A DNA stretch of 13,180 nucleotides from Thermoflexales bacterium. GTDB taxonomy: Bacteria > Chloroflexota > Anaerolineae > Fen-1058. Shown here piece after piece: positions 6,403 through 13,180 of this stretch. The notes beneath the pieces are model-generated. The model was not told the origin of the DNA. It did not search any database and saw nothing but the letters and a program-made list of their open reading frames with translations. Positions within the stretch are counted from its first letter, which is position 1. Each line of letters starts with the position of its first letter. The translations under genes were made by a program, and so were the position numbers. The stretch spans positions 1-13,180 of the forward strand of contig JAFGFO010000195.1 of NCBI GenBank assembly GCA_016931085.1, in the 5' to 3' direction.

Positions 6403-9400
6403 CTAGTCGGCCTTTTTCACCACAGGCAAGTAGAGTCGGAAGACAGGTTTCGTAACTGTGATGTAGCTCGTCTTGACCTCGGTGTCACTGCCGAGCGTAT
6501 TGCCGGCGGTGAGGGTGACGGTGTACACGCCGGGCAGGCTATAAGTGTGAGCCGGGCTCCGCAGCGTGCTCGTCACGCCGTCGCCCAAGTCCCACAGCCA
6601 GGTGGTCGGGAGGTTGGTGGACTGGTCGCTGAAGGTCACCTCGAGCGGCGCGTTGCCGCTGGTCGGGGTGGCGTAAAAGTCGGCCACCGGCGCGCCGACC
6701 GTCCGTGTCACGAATTGCAGCACGCCGAGCCGGGAGGTGTTCTGGTACGACTGGCCGGTTGGGTCGTTCCAGAGGGCCACGCTGTCTCGATCGCCATCGC
6801 CATCCTGGTCGTTGTTGACCTGGAAGTCGAAGCCGATCAAGCCACCTACCTGCGGCGGAAAGTCGTTGAGCGCGATGGCCATCTCGACGATGTAGCCGCC
6901 GGGCACGACCCGCGTGGCGCTTTCGAGCGTCGCGGTCGAGGCGGCCGTGCCCCTAAAGCTCTGCTCGTTGTCAAAGTTGATGCGGAACTGGCCATCGTCC
7001 GCTTCGTAGCTGACAGTCTTGGCGTTGTTCTGGTCGACAAAGGCCTCGATCGAGTCTTGTTCCCAGGGATTGGAGCTGGCCTTGCTCAGCAGGCTGTCGC
7101 TCACGACGGCGTAGATGTACAGGTGTGTGCTGTCCCACAGCGTCCTGACCTTGGCCGTCGAACCGCTGTCGCCCGAAACCCAAACGTCGGTCGAGATCTC
7201 GGCCGCGTCGATCCACAGGGTGTCTTCGTTGGCGTCGATGACGGGCGTGCCTTCCAAGGCGGTGGTCTGCTTGTACTCTCCGATGAGGGTCAATGTGCCC
7301 CAATTGGCCGTGGTGGTGTTCTGAGCGTTGGTCAAATCGTTCCACGAGATGACGTCGCCAGAGTTGCCATCGACGAGGCGGAGGTCAAAGCCGATCCGGT
7401 CGCCGATGTTGGCCACTGCGCTCAACGGGAAGGCCGCCTCCAGGCGGTAGCCAGTCGTGCTCGTCACGATGGCGAACTGAGGAGCTCCAAAAGGCGTCAC
7501 GGGCACATACTGACCGCCCAGGAAGCGATAGTGCCAGTCGTCGGCGCCATAAGCGCCAGCCTTGTCGTTGCCCTCGTCGATGAAGACGTCGACCGCGTCG
7601 TAGAGATAGGCCGTTCCCGCGCTCCCCGCCGGGTAGGCAACGTTCAAGAACAGGTACAGGTGCGTGGCGTCCCAGCGGGTCTGGAAGGTGGCCGTAAAGT
7701 CCGCGGTCGGCGGTTGGACCTCGTTCCAAGCCAGCATCGTCCACAGGGATTCGGCCTCGCCGTCGATGGTGGGCGTTCCGCCAGAACTGTTCAATTGCTG
7801 GATGAAGACCGGCAACTCGGTCGGGCTGATGATGCCCGTGTAGGCATACTTGGCCTGCAGGTCGCGGTCGAAGAGCATGGGCATGTCAACCCGTGGGATG
7901 GGCCGGTTGGTGAGCCAGGTGTGGTCGTCGGCCAGGCCCCAGAACGTCACCGAGCCGATGACGTCGGCATGGCGCTTGAAGACCTCGAACAGCTCCTTGT
8001 AGCGATGGCCCTGCGCGATCAGCAGCTCTTCTGGCACTTCCGCCGGGGTGGCGTAGGCATCCGTGCCGCTGGTGTAGATGCTCATGTCCAGCTCGGTGAT
8101 GTGGACTTCCACGCCGAGCGAGGCGAAGCGCTCGATCGTCGCCTCGATCTCGGCTGGCGTGGGGTTCTGGATATTGATGTGCTTCTGCATGCCGATACCC
8201 TCGACCGGCACACCTTGCGCCCGCAGGTCTCGCACCACGCGGTAGATGCATTCCCGTTTCTGCGGATCCGTCGTGCCATAGTCGTTCAGGATCAGCGTGG
8301 CGGTCGGCACGACCTCGTGCGCGACGTTGAAGGCGGTCGAGATATAGTCCATGCCGGTGATCTCGTACCACGTGTTTCGACGCATGCAGTCCGCCCGGCC
8401 CTGGTCGATCACCTCGTTGACCACGTCCCACACGTTGACGTCGTCCTTGTAGCGACCGGCCACCGCGCGGATGTGGGTTTCCAGGCGATTCAGCAGCAGG
8501 GTCTTGTTCTCCAGCGTCGGTGTCATAGGCTCACCGTTGACCTCGAAGAACCAGGCCGGAACCTGCTCGTGCCATTCCAGCGTGTGCCCGTGCACGGCGA
8601 TGTTATGCTCCCGTGCGAACTGGACCAACTGGTCGGCGCCTTCCCAGTTAAAAGTGCCTTCAGTGGGTTGGATGGACACAGGCTTCATCGCGTTCTCGGC
8701 GGTCAGGCTGTTAAAGTGGCGCGTCAGCAGCTCGCTGTGGCGGATGCTGGCGAGCTGGTCGGGCTCGATCGCCGCGCCGATCAAAAAGTCGCCGGCGAAC
8801 GCCTGGTACACCGAGGGAATGTCTCTCTGGACTTCCTGAGACGGGCTGGTGATACTGACGTCGTCGATGTAGAACTCGACGGTGGCATCGCGGCTTTCCA
8901 CGTACAGGATCAACTGATCGGCCTCAGCGAAAGAATAGGTTCCGTATATGCAGGTCCAGCCCGCATCTGTGATTTGGACTGGCGGATTAGTCACCCAGGT
9001 ATACTGCGTGCTGTCGCCGGTGGTGCGCGCCATCGAGAACATCAAATCGTTGGCCGTCTGGCCCGCCACCAATCTCAAGCAGCCGCTGATCTCATAGGTG
9101 ACGCCTGTCTGCAGGAGAGACGTCACGTCCACGCTTGCGCCGTGCCATCCCTGCGTGCGCCCCGTCACCTTGAGGCTGTGCGTGCCCCCGTGGGCGGCTT
9201 CCGTCACAACCTCCACGGTCGTGGTGGGGGTGCTGCTGCGCGCCACCCAGTCCTGCGGGCCGCTCTCAAAGTCATACGCGATCACGACATCTTGTGGCGC
9301 CAGTACCGGGGCCGCGGACGTCGGCTGGGAGGCACTTAGGAAGGCCAGCACGCTCACACAGACTAACGCAGTCAGCGCGGGAAGGGTGACGCGCCAATTC

Positions 9401-9423
9401 CTTTGTACGAGTAAATTCTTCAT
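6403..9423 (-). CDS. Secreted multidomain endo-1,4-beta-xylanase (GH10)
   Basis: The 1006-residue protein should cut internal beta-1,4 links of xylan outside the cell. Order of parts: signal peptide (1-38); a carbohydrate-binding jelly-roll module of the CBM4/9/22 kind (about 46-193, beginning YDFESGPQDWV and ending EFYIDDVSI); GH10 barrel (about 204-536); two CBM9-like modules (about 547-714 and 722-905, with RWDATHLYLFLNV and LWDSTHLYIYAVV); a PKD domain (about 910-991, TWLWDLGDG); and a short tail FRLYLPVVKK. In GH10, Glu337 in WDVVNEVI is the acid/base and Glu444 in VHITELDMSI the nucleophile; substrate residues in NAMKP, GHTLEWHEQVP and FWGLADDHTW are also present, so it should be active. 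The start at 9423 has AAAGGAG at 9429-9435. It has its own promoter and terminator. No other glycan genes are nearby. Confidence 0.95.
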   Translation of the reverse strand: MKNLLVQRNWRVTLPALTALVCVSVLAFLSASQPTSAAPVLAPQDVVIAYDFESGPQDWVARSSTPTTTVEVVTEAAHGGTHSLKVTGRTQGWHGASVDVTSLLQTGVTYEISGCLRLVAGQTANDLMFSMARTTGDSTQYTWVTNPPVQITDAGWTCIYGTYSFAEADQLILYVESRDATVEFYIDDVSITSPSQEVQRDIPSVYQAFAGDFLIGAAIEPDQLASIRHSELLTRHFNSLTAENAMKPVSIQPTEGTFNWEGADQLVQFAREHNIAVHGHTLEWHEQVPAWFFEVNGEPMTPTLENKTLLLNRLETHIRAVAGRYKDDVNVWDVVNEVIDQGRADCMRRNTWYEITGMDYISTAFNVAHEVVPTATLILNDYGTTDPQKRECIYRVVRDLRAQGVPVEGIGMQKHINIQNPTPAEIEATIERFASLGVEVHITELDMSIYTSGTDAYATPAEVPEELLIAQGHRYKELFEVFKRHADVIGSVTFWGLADDHTWLTNRPIPRVDMPMLFDRDLQAKYAYTGIISPTELPVFIQQLNSSGGTPTIDGEAESLWTMLAWNEVQPPTADFTATFQTRWDATHLYLFLNVAYPAGSAGTAYLYDAVDVFIDEGNDKAGAYGADDWHYRFLGGQYVPVTPFGAPQFAIVTSTTGYRLEAAFPLSAVANIGDRIGFDLRLVDGNSGDVISWNDLTNAQNTTTANWGTLTLIGEYKQTTALEGTPVIDANEDTLWIDAAEISTDVWVSGDSGSTAKVRTLWDSTHLYIYAVVSDSLLSKASSNPWEQDSIEAFVDQNNAKTVSYEADDGQFRINFDNEQSFRGTAASTATLESATRVVPGGYIVEMAIALNDFPPQVGGLIGFDFQVNNDQDGDGDRDSVALWNDPTGQSYQNTSRLGVLQFVTRTVGAPVADFYATPTSGNAPLEVTFSDQSTNLPTTWLWDLGDGVTSTLRSPAHTYSLPGVYTVTLTAGNTLGSDTEVKTSYITVTKPVFRLYLPVVKKAD

Positions 9424-9486
9424 CTTTTCTCCTTTAGCTAAATGATGGTTACGATCGACAGCAATACGGATTAGGGGGGGATTTCT

Positions 9487-9512
9487 TTACTTATAAGCCA
9501 TCGTCACCTCCT
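9487..9512 (-). other. Four-codon minigene with a perfect Shine-Dalgarno in the xylanase leader
   Basis: On the minus strand AGGAGGTGA (9504-9512) fully complements the usual 3' end of 16S rRNA. It is placed 5 bases (counted from AGGAGG) before an ATG at 9501 that reads Met-Ala-Tyr-Lys-stop, ending at 9487. Its ribosome site is better than that of the xylanase itself, which starts 63 bases later. It may be a leader peptide, a ribosome standby site, or the remnant of an earlier gene start. Confidence 0.35.
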
Positions 9513-9670
9513 ACGATAGGCAAACTCTCTTGGAAACATAGCATGAATGTGACTTGAGCTTCCAATAGAGTTGAGAACATGGAGCATAAAGCCGCTTTCA
9601 TCGAGCATCACGTATCCCAGCCTTGGATTGGGAAGAGTTTTCCTCTTGTCGTGAGCCGCTTTCCCGAACT

Positions 9671-9682
9671 GGTAACGATTCC
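9671..9682. promoter_or_regulatory. Possible LacI-family operator
   Basis: GGTAACGATTCC is an imperfect palindrome around a central CG (4 of 6 pairs match). It lies about 20 to 31 bases after the predicted xylanase transcription start, where a repressor could block. LacI-type regulators with CG-centred sites commonly control glycan genes. The match is weak. Confidence 0.25.
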
Positions 9683-9707
9683 GGTATCTTTTCCGAAACC
9701 TTTTCAG

Positions 9708-9736
9708 ATTGTATCACAAGCCAATGGCTTTGTCAA
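9708..9736 (-). promoter_or_regulatory. Strong promoter of the xylanase gene
   Basis: On the minus strand a perfect TTGACA (9731-9736) and TACAAT (9708-9713, 5 of 6) are separated by exactly 17 bases, with TGA before the -10 box. It begins 5 bases after the rimO stop. Predicted transcription start is near 9701. Confidence 0.85.
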
Positions 9737-9741
9737 GAGTT

Positions 9742-11085
9742 TTACTTTGACTCGATTTGCCCGTACAGATCGTACGCCGCGGCGCCGGTGATGACGGCCG
9801 GGACGAATTGGCCGGGCGGCAGGCTCTCGTCGCCGAGCAGCACCAGGCCATCGATTTCGGGCGCGTCGCGGTAGCTGCGGCCCACCGCCAGTCCATCGCC
9901 GCAGCCTTCGATCAGCACCTCAAGCGTCTGGCCGACCAGGGCCTGGTTTTTGCGCAAGCTGATGGCCTGCTGGGCCTCCATCAAGCGTTCGTAACGTTCC
10001 TGCTTGATCTCTTCTGGCACGTGGTCCGCCAGCCCGGCGCTGGGCGTGCCGGGTTCGAACGAGTAGCTAAACGCGCCCAGGCGGTCGAACTGCACCTCGC
10101 GCACGAAATCCAGAAGCGCCTGGAACTCGTCTTCCGTCTCGCCGGGGTAGCCGACGATGAAGGTCGTGCGCACGGCTACGTCTGGCATGGCGGTGCGCAG
10201 CTTGTCGAGCATCTTGTGGATCCACTCGAGGCTGGCCGGGCGGCGCATGCGGCGCAGCACGGCCGGGTGAGCGTGCTGGAGGGGCATGTCCAAGTAGTGC
10301 ACGGCTTGGGGATGGGTGGCCATCACCTCGATCAGGCGCTCGCTTACGGCGCCGGGGTAGGTATACATCAGGCGCAGCCAGTGGAGCTCGGGCGCCGCGC
10401 CCAGGATCGACTCGATCAGCGTTGGCAGGCCGTCGCGGATTCCCAGGTCGTGACCGTAATCGGTGAGATCTTGGGCGATCAGGATCAGTTCGCGCACGCC
10501 GCGCTCGACCAGCATGCGCGCTTCGGCGGCGATCACCTGTGGCGGGCGGCTGACGGCCGCTCCCTTGATGAGCCGGATGGAGCAAAAAGCGCACCGCCGG
10601 CGGCAGCCGTCGGCGACCTTGAGATAGGCGCTGGCGCCGTTGACGGCGGCGCACGTCACGCCTTTTTCGTCCGCCCCGACGGTGCGGGCCTCGTCAGGCA
10701 GATGGTATAGCGGGCCTGGCTTGGGGCGGCTGCCCACCCGCTCCACAAAATCGACAATGTCCATCCAGCGCCGCGTGCCGATGATACCGTCCAGGCCCGG
10801 CACCTGCTCGGCCAGGCGGGGGCCCCAGAACTGGGCTAAGCAGCCGGCGGCGATCAGGAGTTGGCGGCGCTTTTTGCCGGCGGCCAACTCGCGCAGGTGC
10901 TGGAGCGATTCTTCGCGCGCCGCGTCGATAAAGCCGCAGGTGTTGACGATGAGCACGTGGGCGCGGGCCGGGTCGTCGACACCGGTGTAGCCGGCCTGCC
11001 CCAGCAACTGGGCCATGCCCTCGGCGTCGACCGTGTTCTTGGCGCAGCCGAGTGAGAGCAAATAGTAGCGTGTGGACCGCTTCAT
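9742..11085 (-). CDS. rimO: Ribosomal protein S12 methylthiotransferase RimO
   Basis: RimO is a radical-SAM enzyme that adds a methylthio group to a conserved aspartate of ribosomal protein S12. The 447-residue product has the three domains of the family. The N-terminal UPF0004 domain has cluster cysteines at Cys14 (SLGCAKN), Cys50 (VNTCGF) and Cys82 (AGCLAQ). The radical-SAM core has Cys161, Cys165 and Cys168 in DGCRRRCAFCSIR for the second 4Fe-4S cluster. The C-terminal TRAM domain runs from about 378 (LVGQTLEVLIEG). The motif SIRLIKG after the cysteines and YLDMPLQHAH favour RimO over the tRNA enzyme MiaB. The start is the ATG at 11085, which overlaps the rodZ-like stop (ATGA), so translation is probably coupled; no separate Shine-Dalgarno is seen. 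The stop is TAA. Confidence 0.95.
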   Translation of the reverse strand: MKRSTRYYLLSLGCAKNTVDAEGMAQLLGQAGYTGVDDPARAHVLIVNTCGFIDAAREESLQHLRELAAGKKRRQLLIAAGCLAQFWGPRLAEQVPGLDGIIGTRRWMDIVDFVERVGSRPKPGPLYHLPDEARTVGADEKGVTCAAVNGASAYLKVADGCRRRCAFCSIRLIKGAAVSRPPQVIAAEARMLVERGVRELILIAQDLTDYGHDLGIRDGLPTLIESILGAAPELHWLRLMYTYPGAVSERLIEVMATHPQAVHYLDMPLQHAHPAVLRRMRRPASLEWIHKMLDKLRTAMPDVAVRTTFIVGYPGETEDEFQALLDFVREVQFDRLGAFSYSFEPGTPSAGLADHVPEEIKQERYERLMEAQQAISLRKNQALVGQTLEVLIEGCGDGLAVGRSYRDAPEIDGLVLLGDESLPPGQFVPAVITGAAAYDLYGQIESK

Positions 11086-12116
11086 TGCGCCGGGGTGGGC
11101 ACGAGGGTGGGGGCGGGTTCGGGCGTGGCGGTTGGCGGGGCGGGAGTAGAGGTAGGCGGCGGGACGACTTCACCGCGTGGGCTCCAGGCGCGGATGGTCA
11201 CCTGGTCGCGCTCACCCAGCAACCCCATAGCGTTGTTATTTACGTTCAGGTTGAGCGCCGCGCCGTCGCCCGTCTCGACGATCAACTGCTCCTTGGCGTT
11301 CCACACCAGCGATTGACTTGGCGACAGTAACCCCTCGAAAGCCGTCACACCATCCGTACTGACGCGCACCCAGGCGTGTTCCTTCAGGGCGCTCAAACCG
11401 ATCTCGATGCCGCCGCTCGGGTTGAGCGGAAAGGCCGCCGTGGGCGTTATCGTGGGCGTAAGGAGGATCTCTGCCTGTGGGCTGGCCATGGGGCGATCGG
11501 TCGCTTGAGGGGGAGCCGCCAGCGTGGCCACCAAGGGAAGCAAATAGGCCCGCGCGGCCAGCAGCGCGACGATGACGAACAACACCAACGCTACACCTGC
11601 CGCGACCATGTCCAAAGACAACCAGATCGGCAGCCCGAACTGCTCCATAGGGTCAGGCTGAGGCGATGATTGTGCTTCAGTGGCCAGCGGGGCCGGTTGG
11701 CCCAATGGGGCTGGGGGCGGCAAGGGTGATGGGGGTGGTGGGGTGGGCAGTGAGGGCGCGACCGGCTCTAGCTCTTGTGACGGTGAGGTGCCTGGCTCAA
11801 GTGGAGCGGCTGCCTCCTGGCGTGACGCACTTGGCGGAGGTCCAATCCAGGCAGCCGCCTGGGGCTGAAGGACAGGCGGCGGGTTGGACGCCTCGTGTTC
11901 CCGCAGGGACGCCAGGGCACCGCCGTCCAGCCCCAGGAAGATGGCATAGTTTTTCAAAAAGCCGCGTGCCTGGACCGGGCCTGGCATCTCGTCCCATCGC
12001 TCGTCTTCCATCGCTTCCAGGTAGCGTGCTTTGATGCACGTCGCCTTGGCGGCGGCGGCAATGGTTAAATTTCGCGCTTCACGCGCCTCACGCAGGGTAC
12101 GGCTTACTTCGCTCAT
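11082..12116 (-). CDS. rodZ: RodZ-like membrane protein: N-terminal HTH, membrane helix, DUF4115 domain
   Basis: RodZ-type proteins link the MreB cytoskeleton to the membrane and help keep cell shape. This 344-residue protein has the family order: an HTH_25-type helix-turn-helix at about 4-65 (LREAREARNLTIAAAAKAT, then RYLEAMEDERWDEMPGPVQA and RGFLKNYAIFLGLD), a long Pro-rich cytoplasmic linker (about 78-157), one membrane helix (about 164-190), and an outer beta domain of the DUF4115 kind (about 236-312, with WVRVSTDG and LVWNAKEQLIVETGDGAALN). A Pro-Thr-rich tail of about 26 residues ends the protein. No mreB is in the window, so the shape role follows from the family. It overlaps rimO by four bases. 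The ATG at 12116 has no strong Shine-Dalgarno but the family N-terminus starts here. The gap before it is filled by repeat elements. Confidence 0.87.
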   Translation of the reverse strand: MSEVSRTLREAREARNLTIAAAAKATCIKARYLEAMEDERWDEMPGPVQARGFLKNYAIFLGLDGGALASLREHEASNPPPVLQPQAAAWIGPPPSASRQEAAAPLEPGTSPSQELEPVAPSLPTPPPPSPLPPPAPLGQPAPLATEAQSSPQPDPMEQFGLPIWLSLDMVAAGVALVLFVIVALLAARAYLLPLVATLAAPPQATDRPMASPQAEILLTPTITPTAAFPLNPSGGIEIGLSALKEHAWVRVSTDGVTAFEGLLSPSQSLVWNAKEQLIVETGDGAALNLNVNNNAMGLLGERDQVTIRAWSPRGEVVPPPTSTPAPPTATPEPAPTLVPTPAQ

Positions 12117-12149
12117 CTTGGCAAACTCTTACGAGCTACGAGAATCGTG

Positions 12150-12218
12150 TTACACAGAGATTCACAGAGGAACACGGAGTGTCACAGAGGCTTTTAATCT
12201 CTGAGTGTCTCTGTGTAA
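12150..12218. repeat. Phased CACAGAG repeat element before the rodZ-like gene
   Basis: CACAGAG occurs at 12153, 12163 and 12183 and as CACGGAG at 12173: four copies at an exact 10-base period. The ends TTACACAGAGA (12150-12160) and TCTCTGTGTAA (12208-12218) form an 11-base perfect inverted repeat, so the element can fold back. It lies 34 bases before the rodZ-like start codon. It looks like a dispersed intergenic repeat. Confidence 0.65.
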
Positions 12219-12228
12219 TGTCTGCCCT

Positions 12229-12263
12229 GGGCGACCACAGGGGGGCGCCCCTACAAAGAACGC
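12229..12263. repeat. Short GC-rich intergenic element
   Basis: The stretch starts with GGGCGACCACAG, contains GGGCGCCCC and ends with CTACAAAGAACGC. GGGCGCC at 12243-12249 can pair with GGCGCCC at 12282-12288. Read on the minus strand, its GCGTTCTTTGTAG and later CTGTGG parallel GCGTTTTGTAG and CTGTGG in the element at 2041-2109, so the two may belong to one family. Confidence 0.45.
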
Positions 12264-12339
12264 TTGTTTTCGAAACAGCCTGGCGCCCGTTCTGGTTCTG
12301 GCCGATAAGCGAGCTGTGATGTTGGGCTTTCGCCAGCTT

Positions 12340-12909
12340 TTAAGCCGCTGCTTCAGGCTCGGCGAGCGGCAGATCTTGCGCTTCGGCGGCCGGTGTCTCT
12401 TGGGCTTCGGCTGGGGCCGCTGGCGCAGTCGCTGTTTCCAGCCCACTTTCGGCACCCGGGGCGGCTTCGGCCTCTACGATGATACTGAGATTTGCCACGA
12501 GACTGGTGGCCAGTTTGACCGGCACCGTGTGCGTTCCCACCGTCCGGATCGGCTCGTGCAGATCGATCTTGCGCTTGTCGATTTCGAGACCTATCTGCTC
12601 CAAAACGGCCTCGGTGATGTCGTGCGCCGTGACCGAGCCATACAACTTGCCGCTTTCGCCGGCCTTGGCCTGGAAGGTCAGGGCATGTCCCTCCAGTTGG
12701 GAAGCGATGGCCTTGGCTTCGGCAAACAACTGCGCCTGGCGCCGCTCCTCAGTCTTGCGGATGGTATCGGCCTGCTTGAGCGCTCCCTGGGTGGCTGCGA
12801 TGGCCAGCCCCTTGGGCAGCAAGTAGTTGCGGGCATAACCGTCGGCCACGTCCTTAATCTGGCCGGCTTTGCCGATTCGGTCAATGTCTTGAGTCAAAAG
12901 TACCTTCAT
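12340..12909 (-). CDS. rplI: 50S ribosomal protein L9
   Basis: L9 binds 23S rRNA at the base of the L1 stalk and helps keep the reading frame. The 189-residue product has the family signature at the N-terminus (KAGQIKDVADGYARNYLLPKG, residues 14-34), the connecting charged helix (about 45-75) and the C-terminal domain with GKLYGSVTAHDI (87-98) and GTHTVPVKL (125-133). The usual length is near 148; here about 42 further residues, mostly Ala, Glu and Pro, follow after residue 147. The start is placed at 12909 because the conserved MKVLL begins there and GGAGG lies at 12919-12923 with a 9-base spacer; an in-frame ATG 13 codons earlier has no such support. It has its own promoter. The stop is TAA, and no terminator is evident before the repeat region that follows. 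Confidence 0.95.
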   Translation of the reverse strand: MKVLLTQDIDRIGKAGQIKDVADGYARNYLLPKGLAIAATQGALKQADTIRKTEERRQAQLFAEAKAIASQLEGHALTFQAKAGESGKLYGSVTAHDITEAVLEQIGLEIDKRKIDLHEPIRTVGTHTVPVKLATSLVANLSIIVEAEAAPGAESGLETATAPAAPAEAQETPAAEAQDLPLAEPEAAA

Positions 12910-12939
12910 AGTGATTTTCCTCCAGTAAAAGTCATCGCT

Positions 12940-12968
12940 ACTATACACCGAAATGCCAGAAAAGGCAA
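12940..12968 (-). promoter_or_regulatory. Probable promoter of rplI
   Basis: On the minus strand TATAGT (12940-12945, 5 of 6) lies 17 bases after TTGCCT (12963-12968, 4 of 6). Transcription would start near 12933, leaving a short leader of about 24 bases with the Shine-Dalgarno at 12919-12923. Confidence 0.55.
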
Positions 12969-13126
12969 CAAGGACAAAGGGTTATTTGCCGCACCTCGTT
13001 GCGGTAGAGCGCCTGGGCAGCGCCGCGCGGAGAGATCCGCGAGCAGGCCAAGATGCCATTTTCACTCGACTCGCCTTCAATACTTTTGAAGTAACTCAGG
13101 CATAGCCCAGAAAAGCTCTTTTTATC

Positions 13127-13156
13127 CGCGAATTTACGCTAATCAACGCGAATTTG
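13127..13156. repeat. 10-base-period array at the window end
   Basis: Three units follow each other exactly: CGCGAATTTA at 13127, CGCTAATCAA at 13137 and CGCGAATTTG at 13147. Like the CACAGAG element it has a 10-base period but an unrelated unit. No gene is seen between 12969 and 13180; that stretch also has short stems (12989-13004, 13026-13041) of no clear role. Confidence 0.55.
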
Positions 13157-13180
13157 GGCCGAAAAGTGCCTAAAAATTAG

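Larger units (their letters stand above)
9424..9741 (-). promoter_or_regulatory. Xylanase upstream region and long leader
   Basis: This 318-base gap holds no gene of normal size. In transcription order it contains the promoter (9708-9736), a possible LacI-type operator (9671-9682), a 10-base direct repeat AGCCGCTTTC (9590-9599 and 9654-9663), a four-codon minigene with a strong ribosome site (9487-9512), a run of seven G on the plus strand (9474-9480), and the xylanase Shine-Dalgarno (9429-9435). The predicted leader of about 277 bases is long enough for regulation at RNA level; no known riboswitch was recognised. Confidence 0.5.

Noticed and set aside
6253..9339. 1028-residue open frame on the plus strand over the xylanase
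   Set aside because: It is antisense to a gene with clear domains and catalytic residues. The translation is rich in Arg, Val, His and Gly without any domain, as expected for the reverse frame of GC-rich codons.
12910..12948. Upstream in-frame ATG giving a 202-residue L9
   Set aside because: The added residues overlap the Shine-Dalgarno and part of the -10 box; the conserved L9 start is MKVLL at 12909.
12205..13089. 294-residue plus-strand frame spanning rplI and both flanking gaps
   Set aside because: It crosses repeat elements and the rplI promoter and is antisense to a certain ribosomal protein gene.
12941..13138. Open minus-strand frame before rplI, perhaps the tail of an upstream gene
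   Set aside because: A stop bounds it upstream near 13138, there is no in-frame ATG, and it runs through the 10-base array and into the rplI promoter; no family was recognised.

Overview
The window reads as a stretch of a Chloroflexota chromosome (Anaerolineae, Caldilineae or Ardenticatenia type). This rests on an inference from several features: GC-rich coding DNA, secreted or membrane proteins with long Thr-Pro runs, a secreted protein ending in a YLPVV-type tail, a RodZ-like gene overlapping rimO, and many short intergenic repeat elements. No rRNA marker is present, so the rank below phylum is not determined. All nine convincing genes lie on the minus strand; transcription runs from high to low coordinates. 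The long plus-strand open frames are antisense shadows.

In transcription order: (a) rplI (ribosomal protein L9, with an added Ala/Glu-rich tail) has its own promoter and Shine-Dalgarno. (b) A rodZ-like membrane HTH gene overlaps rimO by ATGA; this is a housekeeping pair for cell shape and for ribosomal S12 methylthiolation. (c) A 318-base gap holds a near-consensus promoter, a long leader, a four-codon minigene with a perfect Shine-Dalgarno, and then a 1006-residue secreted multidomain GH10 xylanase followed by a terminator hairpin. (d) A second strong promoter, sharing a 15-base extended -10 block with the xylanase promoter and preceded by two GCACGTGC palindromes, drives a two-gene unit: a 143-residue protein with a GD-K-I motif, and an 863-residue membrane protein with a helix-hairpin-helix-like segment and 14 TPRs. 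(e) A dual-specificity phosphatase follows. (f) secG has its own promoter. (g) An orphan family 5 extracellular solute-binding protein, membrane-anchored and carrying a Thr-Pro insertion, ends the window.

rplI, rodZ, rimO and secG are core genes; the xylanase and the 143-residue/TPR unit look like accessory material set between them. The two-gene unit is the best candidate for an undescribed system: its first protein resembles the motif-plus-helical-domain proteins found near bacterial conflict or signalling effectors, and its partner is a large TPR scaffold at the membrane. That reading is inference only.

The intergenic DNA is unusually structured. It has a 34-base palindrome flanked by a 9-base direct repeat, an element with 11-base inverted ends after secG, a related short element before rodZ, two heptamer arrays, two 10-base-period arrays, and a hairpin next to the start codon of the solute-binding protein gene. 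No tRNA, rRNA, CRISPR array or transposase gene was seen.
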